Source of the DNA: Mesodorylaimus sp. YZB2_4
Lineage: Eukaryota > Nematoda > Enoplea > Dorylaimida > Dorylaimidae
DNA length: 64,000 nt
Reading direction: 5' to 3'
Assembly (NCBI GenBank): GCA_030248295.1
Contig: JASANH010000647.1
Span: forward strand, 310,001 to 374,000
This document shows positions 1 through 26,340 of the stretch, piece after piece. The position numbers and the translations under genes are program-made. Within the stretch, counting starts at the first letter, position 1. Each line of letters begins with the position of its first letter. The notes under the pieces were generated by a model. It was not told the DNA's origin and did no database searches. It worked only from the letters and a program-made list of their open reading frames with translations.

Positions 1-1847
1 GTGGGCGCAGGGGCCAGCCCAAAAAAATATTAAAAAGAACGAAAGAATTCTAGCAGCAGTTATAGGAATAGGATCGGCAATCTGTTTTGTGCGGTCTCTC
101 CAGTCTGCCCGGCCTGCCGTCTGTCTCTCGGGGGATTTTGAGGGAACTTACGTTTCTTCGAGTGCCATGACTATCACTGATCGCACCAATGACAAAGTAT
201 GATTCCATGACGCGACACCATTATTGTCAAACTGGACATCAATTCTTCACTTTATAGGCGCTAACGGGATGGGCAGTCGCATATTTGTTCAACTTATCAG
301 AGCATGCCAAACAACTTTTTCGTTCAAAAGTGAAGATTTCTATGTGAAATGGTTCATCTGAAGGCCTAACAGGCCTAGCCGTTTTTGCATCGATGACAGA
401 TGGCATAATCGATGGTGCAGGTGGGCAGACGCTGTGCCACTTGGTGACATGTAAACCTGCCAGTATACAGCTGCATAAATCATCAAGTACTAGTTGGCTG
501 TCTCAAAGTTCGGTCCTCTTCCAACCAGTTTTAGTCCTCATTCATCTCGTATCAACATCATAAAACATATCACAAACGTTATGACCAGTGACAGATAGAC
601 AATATTTGAGCGGTCTCATGGAGTGGTGCGGTCGGACATGAAGAATGCATTTGCTCGTCACACTTCAACAAATTGCCTCCCCAAAGTCTTCGTCTTTGGT
701 GCATGATTTGTCTTTGTACATTATTTCACAAGCCTTGAGCCAAATTTGAATTTCCCGCTGCTAGCTTATGACAGCTTCACATATGCAGATAAAAGTCCCT
801 ACTTCAAAGTCTGGGTGCGTGCGCACGCAGGAACGGCGACTGTCAGAAACGGTTTTGGTTTTTATCGAAAAGAAACAGATGAATTAAAAAATGGGGGAAA
901 TATATAAATGAACTAACCTTAAAACAACAGGCCTTGAAGAAGGGACTTTCATCTCTGTAAAATTGACATTCGTGGTTCAGAGGGGGAAATTCAAATTTTG
1001 CCTTTTTGCGGGTCTTGTGAAATGATCTACAGTATAAGGCCCATGCAATGCCTAGAGTAGAGTATGAGAAAGTAAGAAGTAGAAGGGCCTGTCCAACCGT
1101 CCAGGGAGTGTGCGCACTGGAACAAGTAAATGAACAGTAAGAAGAACTGTACTTGAGGTAGAACATGACGGCATAAAATAGTCACTTGGTGTGCTCAAGG
1201 CGGGGTCACTGGAGGGGGACTGACATCGGCCAATGGGGCCGCTACAGTACTTGATCACAGCATATGCCTACATCAGAGCACTCTAAAAGAGTCATGGCTC
1301 CGTTGGATTGCATGCCCATGTTCGACATTGTCTGGTGCGCAGTGGATGATGGGCGCAACTACTCGATCTTACTTTTTCGTTGGCACCAGCAGTTTGACAT
1401 GACATGACGGACACTAAAAGAGTGAGTCAGAGGTGCACTAGATGGGACATCGCTTGCGACAGCTCCTCACAAAGGGCAAAGCTTGAACTGTAAGGTTGAT
1501 AATGGTCACAGCTTAAAGTCATTTCTTGATCTCACGGGGACGAGACCAGACGACCTTCAAAAAGGATTTTGCACTTTTCCGTCGGCTGCCCATCGGCGCT
1601 TTTGAGCGTGTCTACATTTTTTACAGACGGAACATGTCAATGAAGACTAAATTACAACCGCTCACTCCCGTCGTCTCACCTTGTGGGCGTACCACTTTTT
1701 CTGTAAGCCGTGTGCGCACGCGCACTAGTCTTGGCAAAGATTTTGTTGCACTATTTTTTCTGTTCCCTTCTCTTGTACGGAGGTGCATGTAACAAGAAAA
1801 ATAAAGATGTCAGTATTTGATTGGAAAAAATTAAATTTCTAATCAAC
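1..1847. other. Upstream region of the LYST gene, no gene recognised
   Basis: The open frames here are short (up to 107 codons), lack splice-consistent continuation and show no family motif. Alternating purine-pyrimidine GTGTGCGCACGCGCAC-type stretches occur near 812, 1107 and 1709. The last roughly 300 bp presumably hold the LYST promoter, but I see no TATA box or other convincing promoter element. Confidence 0.4.
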
Positions 1848-17113
<15,266 letters not shown>

Positions 17114-17978
17114 GAAAGGACCAAGTGCTTTGGCTGGTTCTTGGCACCCTTTGAAATTATGATATGCGCGCTTGTAGCTGAGCTGAAGTTCTGGCTTTTA
17201 TGTAGTTTTATGAAGATTTTTCTAGCTTCAGTGCGAAATTGAGGGGAGATTACTCGTGAGTGATTTTGAATAGAATTGTTTGTAGTATTTGTATCGGAGA
17301 GTAGTTACCTGTGATGACGATTTAGAAAGTAGAATTTTTTGAGCTTTTCCAGTTCACTTGGGTGACAGTGCCTTATAAATCTTCGTGTATCTTCTTTAAG
17401 CTAGGGCGAAATGTATGCGTAGTGTGCATCATTGTGCGAGGTTATCGTGCGGGTTCGATTAGAGGATCGATTTTTGCCCTGACGATTCGGATATGAAGAA
17501 TAATACAGTATGTGCACGGACTGTGTTTTCAGATGAGATGGGGAGAAGTGCCGTGGTTGCGTTACTGTTTTTAGTCATCCCTGATGTAAACTCCGCGGTG
17601 GGCGGAAGTTATTGGAAACGGGCTGGTATCATACTCGTATCAGTCATCTGAGCGGGTTCGCATATCGCTCACTTCTTTAATGATATTTGGAATGTTATTT
17701 ATAACAGGCAGTCGTCGTGGTGGGAAGCCGCAATGAAAAAGAAAACATGTTGCGCCGAAACAATTTAGCGTGGGAGCGCGTGAGGACTGGTGATACTCAG
17801 GTGAGAAATTCCAGTTTTAGAGGGGAAGGGGGTGCGAAAGCATTGTCTTAACTGGGGAAACTGGTATGTTGTTGGTTGGGCGTATTCGAACATATAAGGC
17901 AGGTGTGTGCGATTAGAGTCACAATTTCTGCTGTCTTCATTCCTGTTGTCGACGTAGGGCGCAGTTGCACATTCGACA
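17114..17978 (+). other. Spacer between LYST and the next gene, with one exon-like segment
   Basis: The 3' untranslated region of LYST presumably lies here, although no AATAAA was found. Segment 17710-17801 is bounded by a good acceptor (TTTATAACAG) and donor (CAG/GTGAGA) and is open in one frame for 31 codons. It could be a 5' exon of the downstream gene. It does not resemble LYST. Confidence 0.35.
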
Positions 17979-19435
17979 ATGGCCATGAAAGCAGCACTTT
18001 TGGATTACTTTCTGGTGCTAGCGGTTGGAATGCAGTTGGTGGTGGGGCAGGTAAGTGGACGTGGGATGAATGCTGGGGCATGAGCTTAGTTGTGGTGGTG
18101 CCATTTGCGCTAGCAAAGAACTCTGTGCTCCCTAACTCGACCAAATGACACTTGTGAGTCACTTACCACCTTGACCAATTGATCGATCATTATGTTCGTA
18201 CCTTAAAGATTCAGTAGCACCAGCGTGCAGATCTATCTTTTATAATGAACAATTCCAGGATGCTCAGTCATACTGCAAGGCCTACATCGAGTGCAGCAAG
18301 GAAGCTGATAAGACCCGCCACGACTGCGAGAAATTGATCATCATCCCGTACCCGAAAGATTTGAATTCGAGCACGACTCCTCAACCAAGTAAGGCTGAAC
18401 TGTGTTCGGAGAAGATTAAGAATATTTCGGACCTGCTGGTTCAAAAACAAGCCGAACAACGACAACAGGAACGAGACTGTTTGGCTGACCGTCTCAGCTC
18501 AGTTGCGGCCGTCGCCAAGTCGAGGGTGAGCCAGTGTCTGTCTGCTTGATGTTCCAACTTGGGACTTCGCGGAGTAAGGTTGCCTTGTGACTAGTGTAGG
18601 GTAACAGGGAATTACTGAGGGCGAGGCTACCTAACATAGCGGTCGGCGTCCTGTACTCTACTTCAGCGTGTCTGACCCAGGGTGAGAAAAATCTGGTCTA
18701 TTTTCCTCTTAAGCAAGAACAATGCAAAACTTGGGCTGCTGCTGCGCTGGGTAAGTCTGCTCGTCACAAACGTAAAGCAGAATCGAAGAATTCGGCGACA
18801 AATGCAACAGCCTCGCCGAAACCAGTCAAGGCTGGCAACGCTACGGAAGATGAAGAAATTGCACAAAATAAGGATTATTCAGCATATCCTCGATGCATCC
18901 AAGAAGCTGAAACAAAAGCCGAATCTTGTCGACCAGTCGCATCGTGCTGTACTGAAATTCAGCCGTAAGTACTGCTACATTTCTTGTTTGGTGTGTCATC
19001 TTAGCCAGGCACCGCGTTTTTAAGACTGGCACTTGTTTACTGCACATTATTGAGCGGTCATCATACCAAAAATTGAAGGCTCATAAAAGTGAAACTCCTG
19101 ATTTTGGCCATCACTGATACCTGCGGCCACCAAAGTGCCTACGTGGCTAACAGGAGAAACGTGTAAGGATGACGGCCTTACATTAGATTTGATTAGTCTT
19201 GAGCAATCAATAAACCTCATGAAAAAACTTCTAAAGACAAATTACACAAAGTTTTATCAGGCCTATTGTTCAGTCCCCTACTGTATTATTTTTTTCGCAT
19301 GGGGTTTCGTAAGGCAAAAACTATTTCCATTTCAGGTGCGAATTCGAATACAAGCTATCACCTCTTCATGACGAGATTATTCGCCTACAATATGACATGT
19401 ACAAGCAATATCGTGAATGCCATAAGTCAAAATGA
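17979..19435 (+). CDS. Small secreted cysteine-rich protein, unknown family
   Basis: Four exons, 17979-18050, 18259-18525, 18681-18964 and 19336-19435, join in phase to 240 codons. Exon 1 is almost exactly a signal peptide (hydrophobic core FLVLAVGMQLVVGQ). The mature part contains cysteines in two related motifs, YCKAYIECSKEADKTRHDCE and YPRCIQEAETKAESCRPVAS, suggesting an internal repeat of a small helical disulfide module, with basic, Ser/Ala-rich linkers between. The C-terminus has a third variant ending YKQYRECHKSK. ATG 17979 is preferred because it gives the complete signal sequence; a second ATG lies two codons on. I do not recognise the family. The C-x(n)-EAxxxxxxC spacing recalls helical cysteine-rich repeats, but that is only a resemblance. 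It runs in the same direction as LYST, about 0.9 kb downstream. Confidence 0.72.
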
Positions 19436-19654
19436 AATGGATTTTTAAAAAGTTTGATTCATTTTAGTGCACAGGCTTTTTCATACACGTTGTAGTGGCC
19501 TTAGTGATCGAAATACACTCACTTTCTCAAAGTACAGAAATTAATTGATTGGCACATACTGAACTGAAATGGTGTTCATATCGTCATGTCAGGCGTCCTG
19601 CAGTAGATCGACTCGGCTCATCGGAGTGCTGGGGCTTCAGTGTGACTACTGCCC

Positions 19655-19755
19655 ACCTTGGTCCAGCTTCGACCAAACCACTGAACCAGCCGAGCCGAAC
19701 CAGGACCGAACCAAACCTGGCCGAACCGGCCGGACCAGGACCAACCTGCGTGCCT
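19655..19755. repeat. CCGAACC-rich degenerate tandem stretch
   Basis: Variants of CCGAACC/CCAAACC/CCGGACC recur about every 7-10 bp. The complementary motif GGTTCGG recurs at 20110-20215, so the two clusters could pair around the foldback at 19979-20106. No coding signal. Confidence 0.5.
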
Positions 19756-19978
19756 TGTATCATTTCACGCTGGCTGACAGTGCAGAAATTGAGGATTTAT
19801 TAGTTAAAATAGCCTCTGGCGAAAGGACATTCAAAAACTAGGAATTATCGTGGGAGTCTCTAGTTCTTCACTGCAATCGAACAAGCTGTTGAGCTTTTCT
19901 ACAACTTGTCTGGTCTAGCCTGACTAGCCGCAAGAAAACTGGTATATTTCGATCCTGGCCCGTCCTGGTGTAAACCTC

Positions 19979-20106
19979 GTGCCTGGTAGGCCATGGCGAG
20001 TGGGGTAGAGTAATCGATACTCTCCCATGGCTGGGAGACGTCCAACCGGTTCAGCCAGGGAAGAGTATCGATTACTCCCTCCCACTCGCCATGGCCTACC
20101 AGGCAC
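19979..20106. repeat. Long foldback (inverted repeat, about 47-bp arms)
   Basis: Arm 1 (19979-20025) begins GTGCCTGGTAGGCCATGGCG and arm 2 (20059-20106) ends with its complement. The arms differ at only a few positions, around GGGGTAGAG versus GGGAGGGAG. The 33-bp spacer is itself partly self-complementary. This is likely a small foldback/MITE-type element; a structured RNA is possible but unsupported. Confidence 0.75.
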
Positions 20107-20109
20107 TTA

Positions 20110-20215
20110 CACCGGTTCAATGACTCGGTACTGTTCGGCCCTGTTCAGTACTGGTTCGGCAAAAAACCATCTGGTCCCGTCGGTTCCTGGTTCGGCTACA
20201 AAAGCCGCTCTGGTA
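20110..20215. repeat. GGTTCGG-rich degenerate tandem stretch
   Basis: Repeats of GGTTCGG, TGTTCGG and similar, complementary to the cluster at 19655-19755. A short pyrimidine-rich TTGCTG repeat follows at about 20228-20252. Confidence 0.45.
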
Positions 20216-20299
20216 CATACCTGTCGCTGTTGCTTTTGCTGTTGCTGTTGCTGACTCTGACGTGTCATTTGTTCTTGGATCTCATTGACTGTGAGCAAA

Positions 20300-21695
20300 C
20301 TCCAGATGACAACCACCATGACAAGAACCACTCACCAGATGTGGGTGCGCGTACAGCAGAGAGCAAAAGACCGCCATTATTTTACGCTTTACACCTTTTG
20401 CACATCCACACTCGTGGTCACCACTTCAACAACCCGCATTCAGGGTCACATAGCCGCTTCGATTCCAGATTTCCCAGAGAAGGGATTCTGGGGTAGCATA
20501 TGCTTCTTCTCTTGCTGGATCAACTTGATCAAGCCGAAAGTGGCCAAGGCTATGACGATTAGTACCACGCAAACAAGGATGAAGGCGACGCAGAAGATGA
20601 TTGTGGCTGTCTGAAACATAATATCAGTATGAGTCGAGATAAAATACATTCGAGGCTGCTTACCGATTCGCTCATACGCGCAGTATGTGCGGTGCGAGGG
20701 GTGGGCAGGGCCTCACGGATGTAGGAGACCTCGTCGTTGTCCAACAATTTCCACACCGCAACGCCACAATTTAGCAGAAATTGGGCCACCGTACACAGGA
20801 GATAGGCACAGAGGATGCACGCGTGCTCGAAGTACGCGCCCAAGAAACCAGTGATGGCGTAGACAACAAGGAAAAAGGAGGCCAAGCCCAAAGTAATTCG
20901 GCCCTAAACAGAAAAAATAGAACATAGATAGCCTTGCAGAATTTGCGAAAATCTTACCTCACTCGAAGTATTCCTGCCAGAAGCCGTAACTCCGATAATC
21001 ACACCAACGAGCTGAAAACTAATCTGTGTATGCGTAATACGCCGCGAAGATTCTTCCAACACTTACGATCAGAACGGAATTGGCAACCAGTAGTAAGATT
21101 CGAAAGCAACGATAAGCCTGAGGCCGTGGATGGACGCTTGGCGGCATTTGCGGTTGCGGCAGAATAGAACTTTGATTCTGTTTCTTTGACTGTGATGGAG
21201 CAGCGCTTTGGTTTTTCTGAGATTTCTTGGACGATGGAGTGCCTTGACTTTTTTGCGATTTCGATTGAATTCGATCGCTGATTTGACTCTTCTGCGATTT
21301 AATTGACTGCGACGAGCCAGGTTTTTGGCTCTTCCGACGCTGCGAGTTCGGCAATGAATCGACGCTTCGATTCGTTTTCGACTGCATCTGATGCCTTGGA
21401 GGAGAAATCCCCGAGGTGTGCGATGATGGAGGCAACGAATCGTTGCCTTGACCTATTTGTGATTTCGAGGTTTGTGGATCGGTGCTTTGACTTTTCTGCG
21501 ATGGCGCTTGCTTCGGTTGCTCGGCTCCTTTGGCCGTTGTCGTTGACTTTGGTTGCGCCATCATGACCAGCTGTAATGCAGACTCGATTCAATCCGCCGC
21601 GAGAAGATGCAAGACGACGAAACCAATGGCTAACAACCACCCACGAGATGCCACAAATTTTACTCGAATAGCGGTCGAGAAACATGTCCTAGCAA
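20300..21695 (-). repeat. Left arm of a 1.4-kb inverted duplication
   Basis: The reverse complement of this segment aligns along its length with 23212-24560. The match begins upstream of the gene (around TCGAGTAAAATTTG) and runs past the stop codon into the 3' flank (around GTGGTTCTTGTCA). The arm carries intact gene copy A. Confidence 0.85.
20446..21564 (-). CDS. Four-membrane-segment protein with Ser/Gln/Lys-rich N-tail (copy A)
   Basis: Exons on the minus strand: 21564-21067, 21011-20958, 20903-20664 and 20610-20446; all junctions are GT..AG and the sum is 318 codons plus stop. Residues 1-150 are a low-complexity, basic tail with many SQKSQ-type repeats (KSQKSQ, SKKSQKNQ). Four hydrophobic segments follow: about 151-175 (RILLLVANSVLI), 188-208 (LGLASFFLVVYAITGFLGAY), 210-234 and 267-292 (TATIIFCVAFILVCVVLIVI), with only short loops. 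The four-span layout is tetraspan/MARVEL-like, but the CCG motif and large loop of tetraspanins are absent. I do not recognise a family. Copies B (23479-24413) and C (22541-23205) are paralogues. It is the only copy of the three with an intact 5' coding end. Confidence 0.8.
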
Positions 21696-22540
21696 AGCGC
21701 TTTACACTCTCTTGAGACTTCCGCTGCTTTAGCTTCCAATCGTAGGACTCAGTTAGTTACCACAGCCGGGCGTGCAAGGCCACTGAGGGCGCATGGTTTT
21801 CCAAATCGATGTCATCCCCAGATATGTAGGAATTCCGGACGGGCCGAATCAGGGGCCATCAAGCGATCGCGTGCGAGCGATGCGGGTGACGAGGGCCCCA
21901 CTTCTCCAACAAGATCGTCGCATCACTTGCCTACCTGCGTAGCGCTAGCCTGTTGCATCTTTTACGTGTAGTAAGCGCCCGGCGCTGGGAGAAAATCAAG
22001 TCGAAACATCACATCGCATCGCATTCAGTACACAACACACGTTGCGTCCAATCAACTGAGAAGTCATTGGATGGGATGAGTGAGTTGCGGATATTCATTC
22101 AGATCATCTTCACTACGCCTGGTTGGTTTTCTAGCTGGGTCTAGTATGTATACGGGTGAATTCTCTGCTTGCTCCTGGATCGTTGTTATGTCCCCGCTTT
22201 AATTATGGCTACATGATTGCACAAAACTCCAACCCCGTTTCAAGTGCAAATTATTATTCCAGATTAAATCCAACGTAGTAAGAAAACCCAGATCTCCTGA
22301 AAGTACGAAACAGGATTATGCATAGCACCCTAATTTCAGGAAACACTGGATAGGTATCGATTACTAGCTATATTATTTCATCACATAAGTAGATGTCCAG
22401 CGAAGCAATGTATTTCGGAATAAGGCTTCACTTTTGGTGCCAGACAGTCGAGGAATGTAAGCGTTGCTAAGGCCAACCGAGTGGAATAGGCGTGATAACC
22501 ATGTCAGCCAACTGTGCGCGCCAAGTCCAAAGTGCTCATT

Positions 22541-23205
22541 CAAGTGCTGTAAGCTACTAGCACACATTTCGTTGCATTCACATCAATCGTCTTGATCAAA
22601 CCATATGCCACGCAGGCCATGACGATTAGAACTATGCAGAGAGCAAAGAAGATGGAGCAGAAGATAGTAGTAGCATTCTGAAGATGAAAACGATATCAGT
22701 TATTGATACGGGTCGTAAGTCAACGCTTACTTCGTCGGACAAGAGTCTGTAACCGCCTTCAGCACGATTAAGTTGATCGATGTGGCTGGAAATTTCCTTG
22801 TTAAACACCAAATGCCAAGTCTCGATGCCCATTGTGATTAAAAATTCCACGCTCTCCAAACGAAGTAGACAAAGAGGAAGCAAATACTTTCGTAAAATGC
22901 ACTGAACGTAAAATTCGTAAAATTGAACTCATGATAATACATAAAAGAAGAGAAAAGCGCGGTGTAGCCAGCTGATACGTTTCTAAAAATATCATTGCTA
23001 GTTCAAGTTAAACGTGTAAACTAGATATTATTCTTTACTTGCCTCGCTTGAAAAGCTTCCACCAGCAGCAAAAATGCCAGAAATCAAAGAGAGTACAGTA
23101 CCTAAAATCTTATCAGTCAGCTGGTGACAACATTTAGGAGGACTGTTCAGGCCACTTACAATTACGAGCCGTTACAAATCAGTAATGTTTGTCTATAGCC
23201 AGTAT
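22541..23205 (-). pseudogene. Decayed third copy (C) of the four-span membrane protein gene
   Basis: Segments homologous to each exon of copy A remain in order: exon-1 end near 23160-23205 (GYRQTLLICNGS-like), exon-2-like 23043-23101 (SLISGIFAAGGSF), exon-3-like 22731-22982 (AFYESICFLFVYF, then MGIETWHLVFNKE in another frame) and exon-4-like 22541-22678 (NATTIFCSIFFALCIVLIVM, ending in TGA). Reading needs at least one frameshift inside the exon-3 segment and passes stop codons. The exon-2 donor is GC (GAG/GCAAGT). No S/Q/K-rich tail is present. It lies between the inverted arms, same strand as copy A, and its exon-1 remnant abuts the start of arm B. Whether any part is expressed cannot be judged. 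Confidence 0.7.
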
Positions 23206-23211
23206 GAGCAA

Positions 23212-24560
23212 GTAAAAGCGCTTTGCTGGGACATGTTTCTCAAACGCATCATTCGAGTAAAATTTGTTGCATCGCGTGGATGGTTGTTAGCCATTGGTTA
23301 TCGTCGTCTTGCACCAAAGTCAACGACAACGGCCAAAGGAGCCGAGTAACCGAAGCAAGCGCCATCGCAGAAAAGTCAAAGCACCGATCCACAAACCTCG
23401 AAATCACAAATAGGTCAAGGTAACGATTCGTTGCCTCCATCATCGCACACCTCGGGGATTTCTCCTCCAAGGCATCAGATGCAGTCGAAAACGAATCGAA
23501 GCGTCGATTCATTGCCGAACTCGCAGCGTCGGAAGAGCCAAAAACCTGGCTCGTCGCAGTCAATTAAATCGCAGAAGAGTCAAATCAGCGATCGAATTCA
23601 ATCGAAATCGCAAGAAAGTCAAGGCACTCCATCGTCCAAGAAATCTCAGAAAAATCAAAGCGCTGCTCCATCACAGCCAAAGAAACAGAATAAAAGTTCT
23701 ATTCTGCCGCAGCCGCAAATGCCGCCGAGCGTCCATCCACGGCCTCAGGCATATCGTTGCTTTCGAATCTTACTGCTGGTTGCCAATTCCGTTCTGATCG
23801 TAAGTGTTGGAAGAATCTTCGCGGCGTATTACGCATACACAGATTAGTTTTCAGCTCGTTGGTGTGATTATCGGAGTTACGGCCTCTGGCAGGAATATTC
23901 CGAGTGAGGTAAGATTTTCGCAAATTCTGCAAAGCTATCCATGCTGTATCTTTTCTATTTAGACCCGAATTAGTTTGGGCTTGGCCTCCTTTTTCCTTGT
24001 TGTCTACGCCATCACTGGTTTCTTGGGCGCGTACTTCGAGCACGCGTGCATCCTCTGTGCCTATCTCCTGTGTACGGTGGCCCAATTTCTGCTAAATTGT
24101 GGCGTTGCGGTGTGGAAATTGTTGGACAACGACGAGGTCTCCTACATCAGTGAGGCCCTGCCCACCGCTACTGTACGTATGAGCGAAACAGTGGGTAGTC
24201 TCGAATGTATTTTATCCAATCTAGACTCATACTGATATTTTGTTTTAGACAGCCACAATCATCTTCTGCGTCACCTTCATCCTTGTTTGCGTGGTACTAC
24301 TCGTTATAGCCTTGGCCACTTTCGGCTTAATCAAGTTGATCCAGCAAGAGAAGAAGCATATGCCACCCCAGAATCCATTCTCTGGGAAATCTGGAATCGA
24401 AGCGGCTGTGTGACCCTGAATGCGGGTTGTTGAAGTGGTGACCACGCGTGTGAATGTGCAAAAGGTGTAAAGCGTAAAATAATGGCGGTCTTTTGTTCTC
24501 TCTTGTACACGCACCCATATCTGGTGTGTGGTTCTTGTCAGGGTGGTTGTCATCTGGACA
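23212..24560 (+). repeat. Right arm of the inverted duplication
   Basis: It matches 20300-21695 in opposite orientation with mostly single-base differences plus a few indels. One removes about 48 bp, including the position of copy A's start codon; another removes 12 bp in exon 3. It carries copy B. Confidence 0.85.
23479..24413 (+). CDS. Four-span membrane protein copy B, N-terminally damaged
   Basis: Exons 23479-23799, 23855-23908, 23963-24190 and 24249-24413 give 255 codons if translation starts at the first in-frame ATG left (MQSKTNRSV, equal to about residue 63 of copy A). Upstream homology continues, but the ATG region of copy A is deleted and a CAA codon of A (in GAGCAACCG) is TAA here (GAGTAACCG, near 23346). 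The membrane segments are all intact and nearly identical to copy A. The exon-3 donor is GTGGGT rather than GTAAGC, and exon 3 lacks four codons near its end. It could be a shortened functional protein using the internal Met, or a young pseudogene. Confidence 0.55.
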
Positions 24561-24911
24561 TCTGGTAAGTGTCAGTTTGTACGGCACAGATGCCATGAGG
24601 GTTTGGACCATAGTCGATGTCAGAGCGTGCAACGTCTGTTTGTGTTCTGGCGAAATTGCCTAACTTCGGCAGTGGGCGGTTCTTCCATTCAGAAATGTAT
24701 CATTAGGAGTGCATGTAATTTGAGCATCGCTCGATTCTGCATGTGTGCCTCTAATGAGCGTAAGTGTATCATGTAATCGCTTTGGTATATACAGTAAGAA
24801 ATATACAAGACATGATGGGTGATTAATATGCATCCGGCCAGTTTTTGCCTGCAAATGTATAACAGTAACTCAAGCATACAGCAAGTTGTTATATGTCACT
24901 TACACCCGACA

Positions 24912-26340
24912 CTAAGGCGTTGCACACGACTGGCGAGATTTGACGGCACGTGTGCAAGCCAAGCAACAGTAATAAAACACTTGCACCACAGATATCGCAC
25001 TAATCCCCAACCATAATCCTAACTGAGATCCTATGTTGCTCAAGAAATCATCCCATGTGTAAGTGGGAACCTCCTCGAAAGATAGTATACCATCAATGGG
25101 ATTGTAAGTTATCCAAATGACAACTGCCCCGTCCATAACTGTTTCCGATAGGGTGTTCACTGTAGATTTGAAATTCCATTGCTTACAAGAAGGTATGCAC
25201 TCCGATTTACAAGCTTCGGCCGCTGCTAGCAATTCCGACGGACTGCACAAATAAGGTTGGGATGGAGGGAAAGAAATTGTTGAGTAGTTACTTTTAGTGC
25301 TAGTTTTGGACGTAATGTTATGGGAACAAGGTCGTGCTTCATCCGCTCGCATGTCGAACAGATCAATGACTTCGATGCTCAGGCAAGTGGCACAACCACG
25401 ACGAACCCGCTCTCGATCCATGCACACGTTTGCGCACACGTCCGATGCCATGTGCACCCACTTGCCTGGCGTCCTAGTGGACGATTGCAAGCAGGGCTTA
25501 TTGGATCGACTTAGTCTTTGGTGCACCTGCAAATCAATCATTTTGGGGGCAGCTAGAGGTTTTAGCTTGGCTATACCTTACCTCCGCATCAAAAGCAATC
25601 TCATATATTCCATTTTTAGTAAATGAAATGGGATTCGTTCTTTTGCCTGTCCAATCTCTAATTAACATTTTCGTTTGAAACTTTTTATCGTAGTTGTGAC
25701 TTCTTGAGGGCGCAGCGTATTGCAATTTCAGCATGACATCCGTCCTCAACATACCTGATCTCAAAGGTGGCACTTTGATCACGTAACACAGACTACCATC
25801 GATGATGGCTGGAGTTAATGTCAGATTCTGGAAATGAGTGGCTGTCGATAAGACTCTTAACAAACCACGTTCATTGTATGCGATACTTTTTATTAGTTCA
25901 GCGAATCCTTTGATTCCCTGCCGAATCATTATTGCTCGAAGTTTGGTCATGATTCTCTTTTCGTCGAAATAATCACTCACTTCCATATCGGATTGGAGAA
26001 ATGAGATTGCATAAGCCAGCGCATCGCCCTCCAACCCTATCTCGTCGGCCTTGCGAACATGAAGCCATCGTTTTGGACAGAAAGCCATCTGCGGATATTC
26101 GTATTCATTTTGTACAGTCCACGAGATCTGGGTGGCACTCGGTTTGAGTCTGTAATAAGAGACCACCTGATAAATCTCATACGAGCCACCAATAAAGCAA
26201 CCAATCAGAACAGAAAGCCAAAAAATCTTTTTCGAAATACTCCCATTCGATTGTGATAATTGTTTGAGGCCATGAATCGTAGACTGATCCCAAAATTCGT
26301 ACACTGCTGGCTTCCGTTGTACAGCTCTTTCTTCAATCAT
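24912..26340 (-). CDS. DEG/ENaC (amiloride-sensitive sodium channel family) subunit
   Basis: Two minus-strand exons, 26340-25582 and 25526-24912, join in phase 0 to 457 codons. DEG/ENaC proteins are trimeric cation channels of the plasma membrane used in mechanosensation, acid sensing or peptide gating. Visible features: the cytosolic gating motif His-Gly (STIHGLKQL, about 22-30), TM1 (IFWLSVLIGCFIGGSYEIY, about 39-60), a short extracellular domain with paired cysteines (CVCMDRERVRRGCATC; CKSECIPSCKQW), and TM2 with the selectivity-filter signature GLWLGIS (about 423) followed by VFYYCCLAC. At 457 residues it is shorter than typical nematode degenerins (600-800), mainly from a compact extracellular region. 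The ligand and cell type cannot be inferred. Confidence 0.88.

Noticed and set aside
17114-17978. Search for a FYVE domain that would make the BEACH gene WDFY3
   Set aside because: No cysteine-rich FYVE-like sequence follows the WD40 repeats, and the last exon ends at the position where LYST ends.
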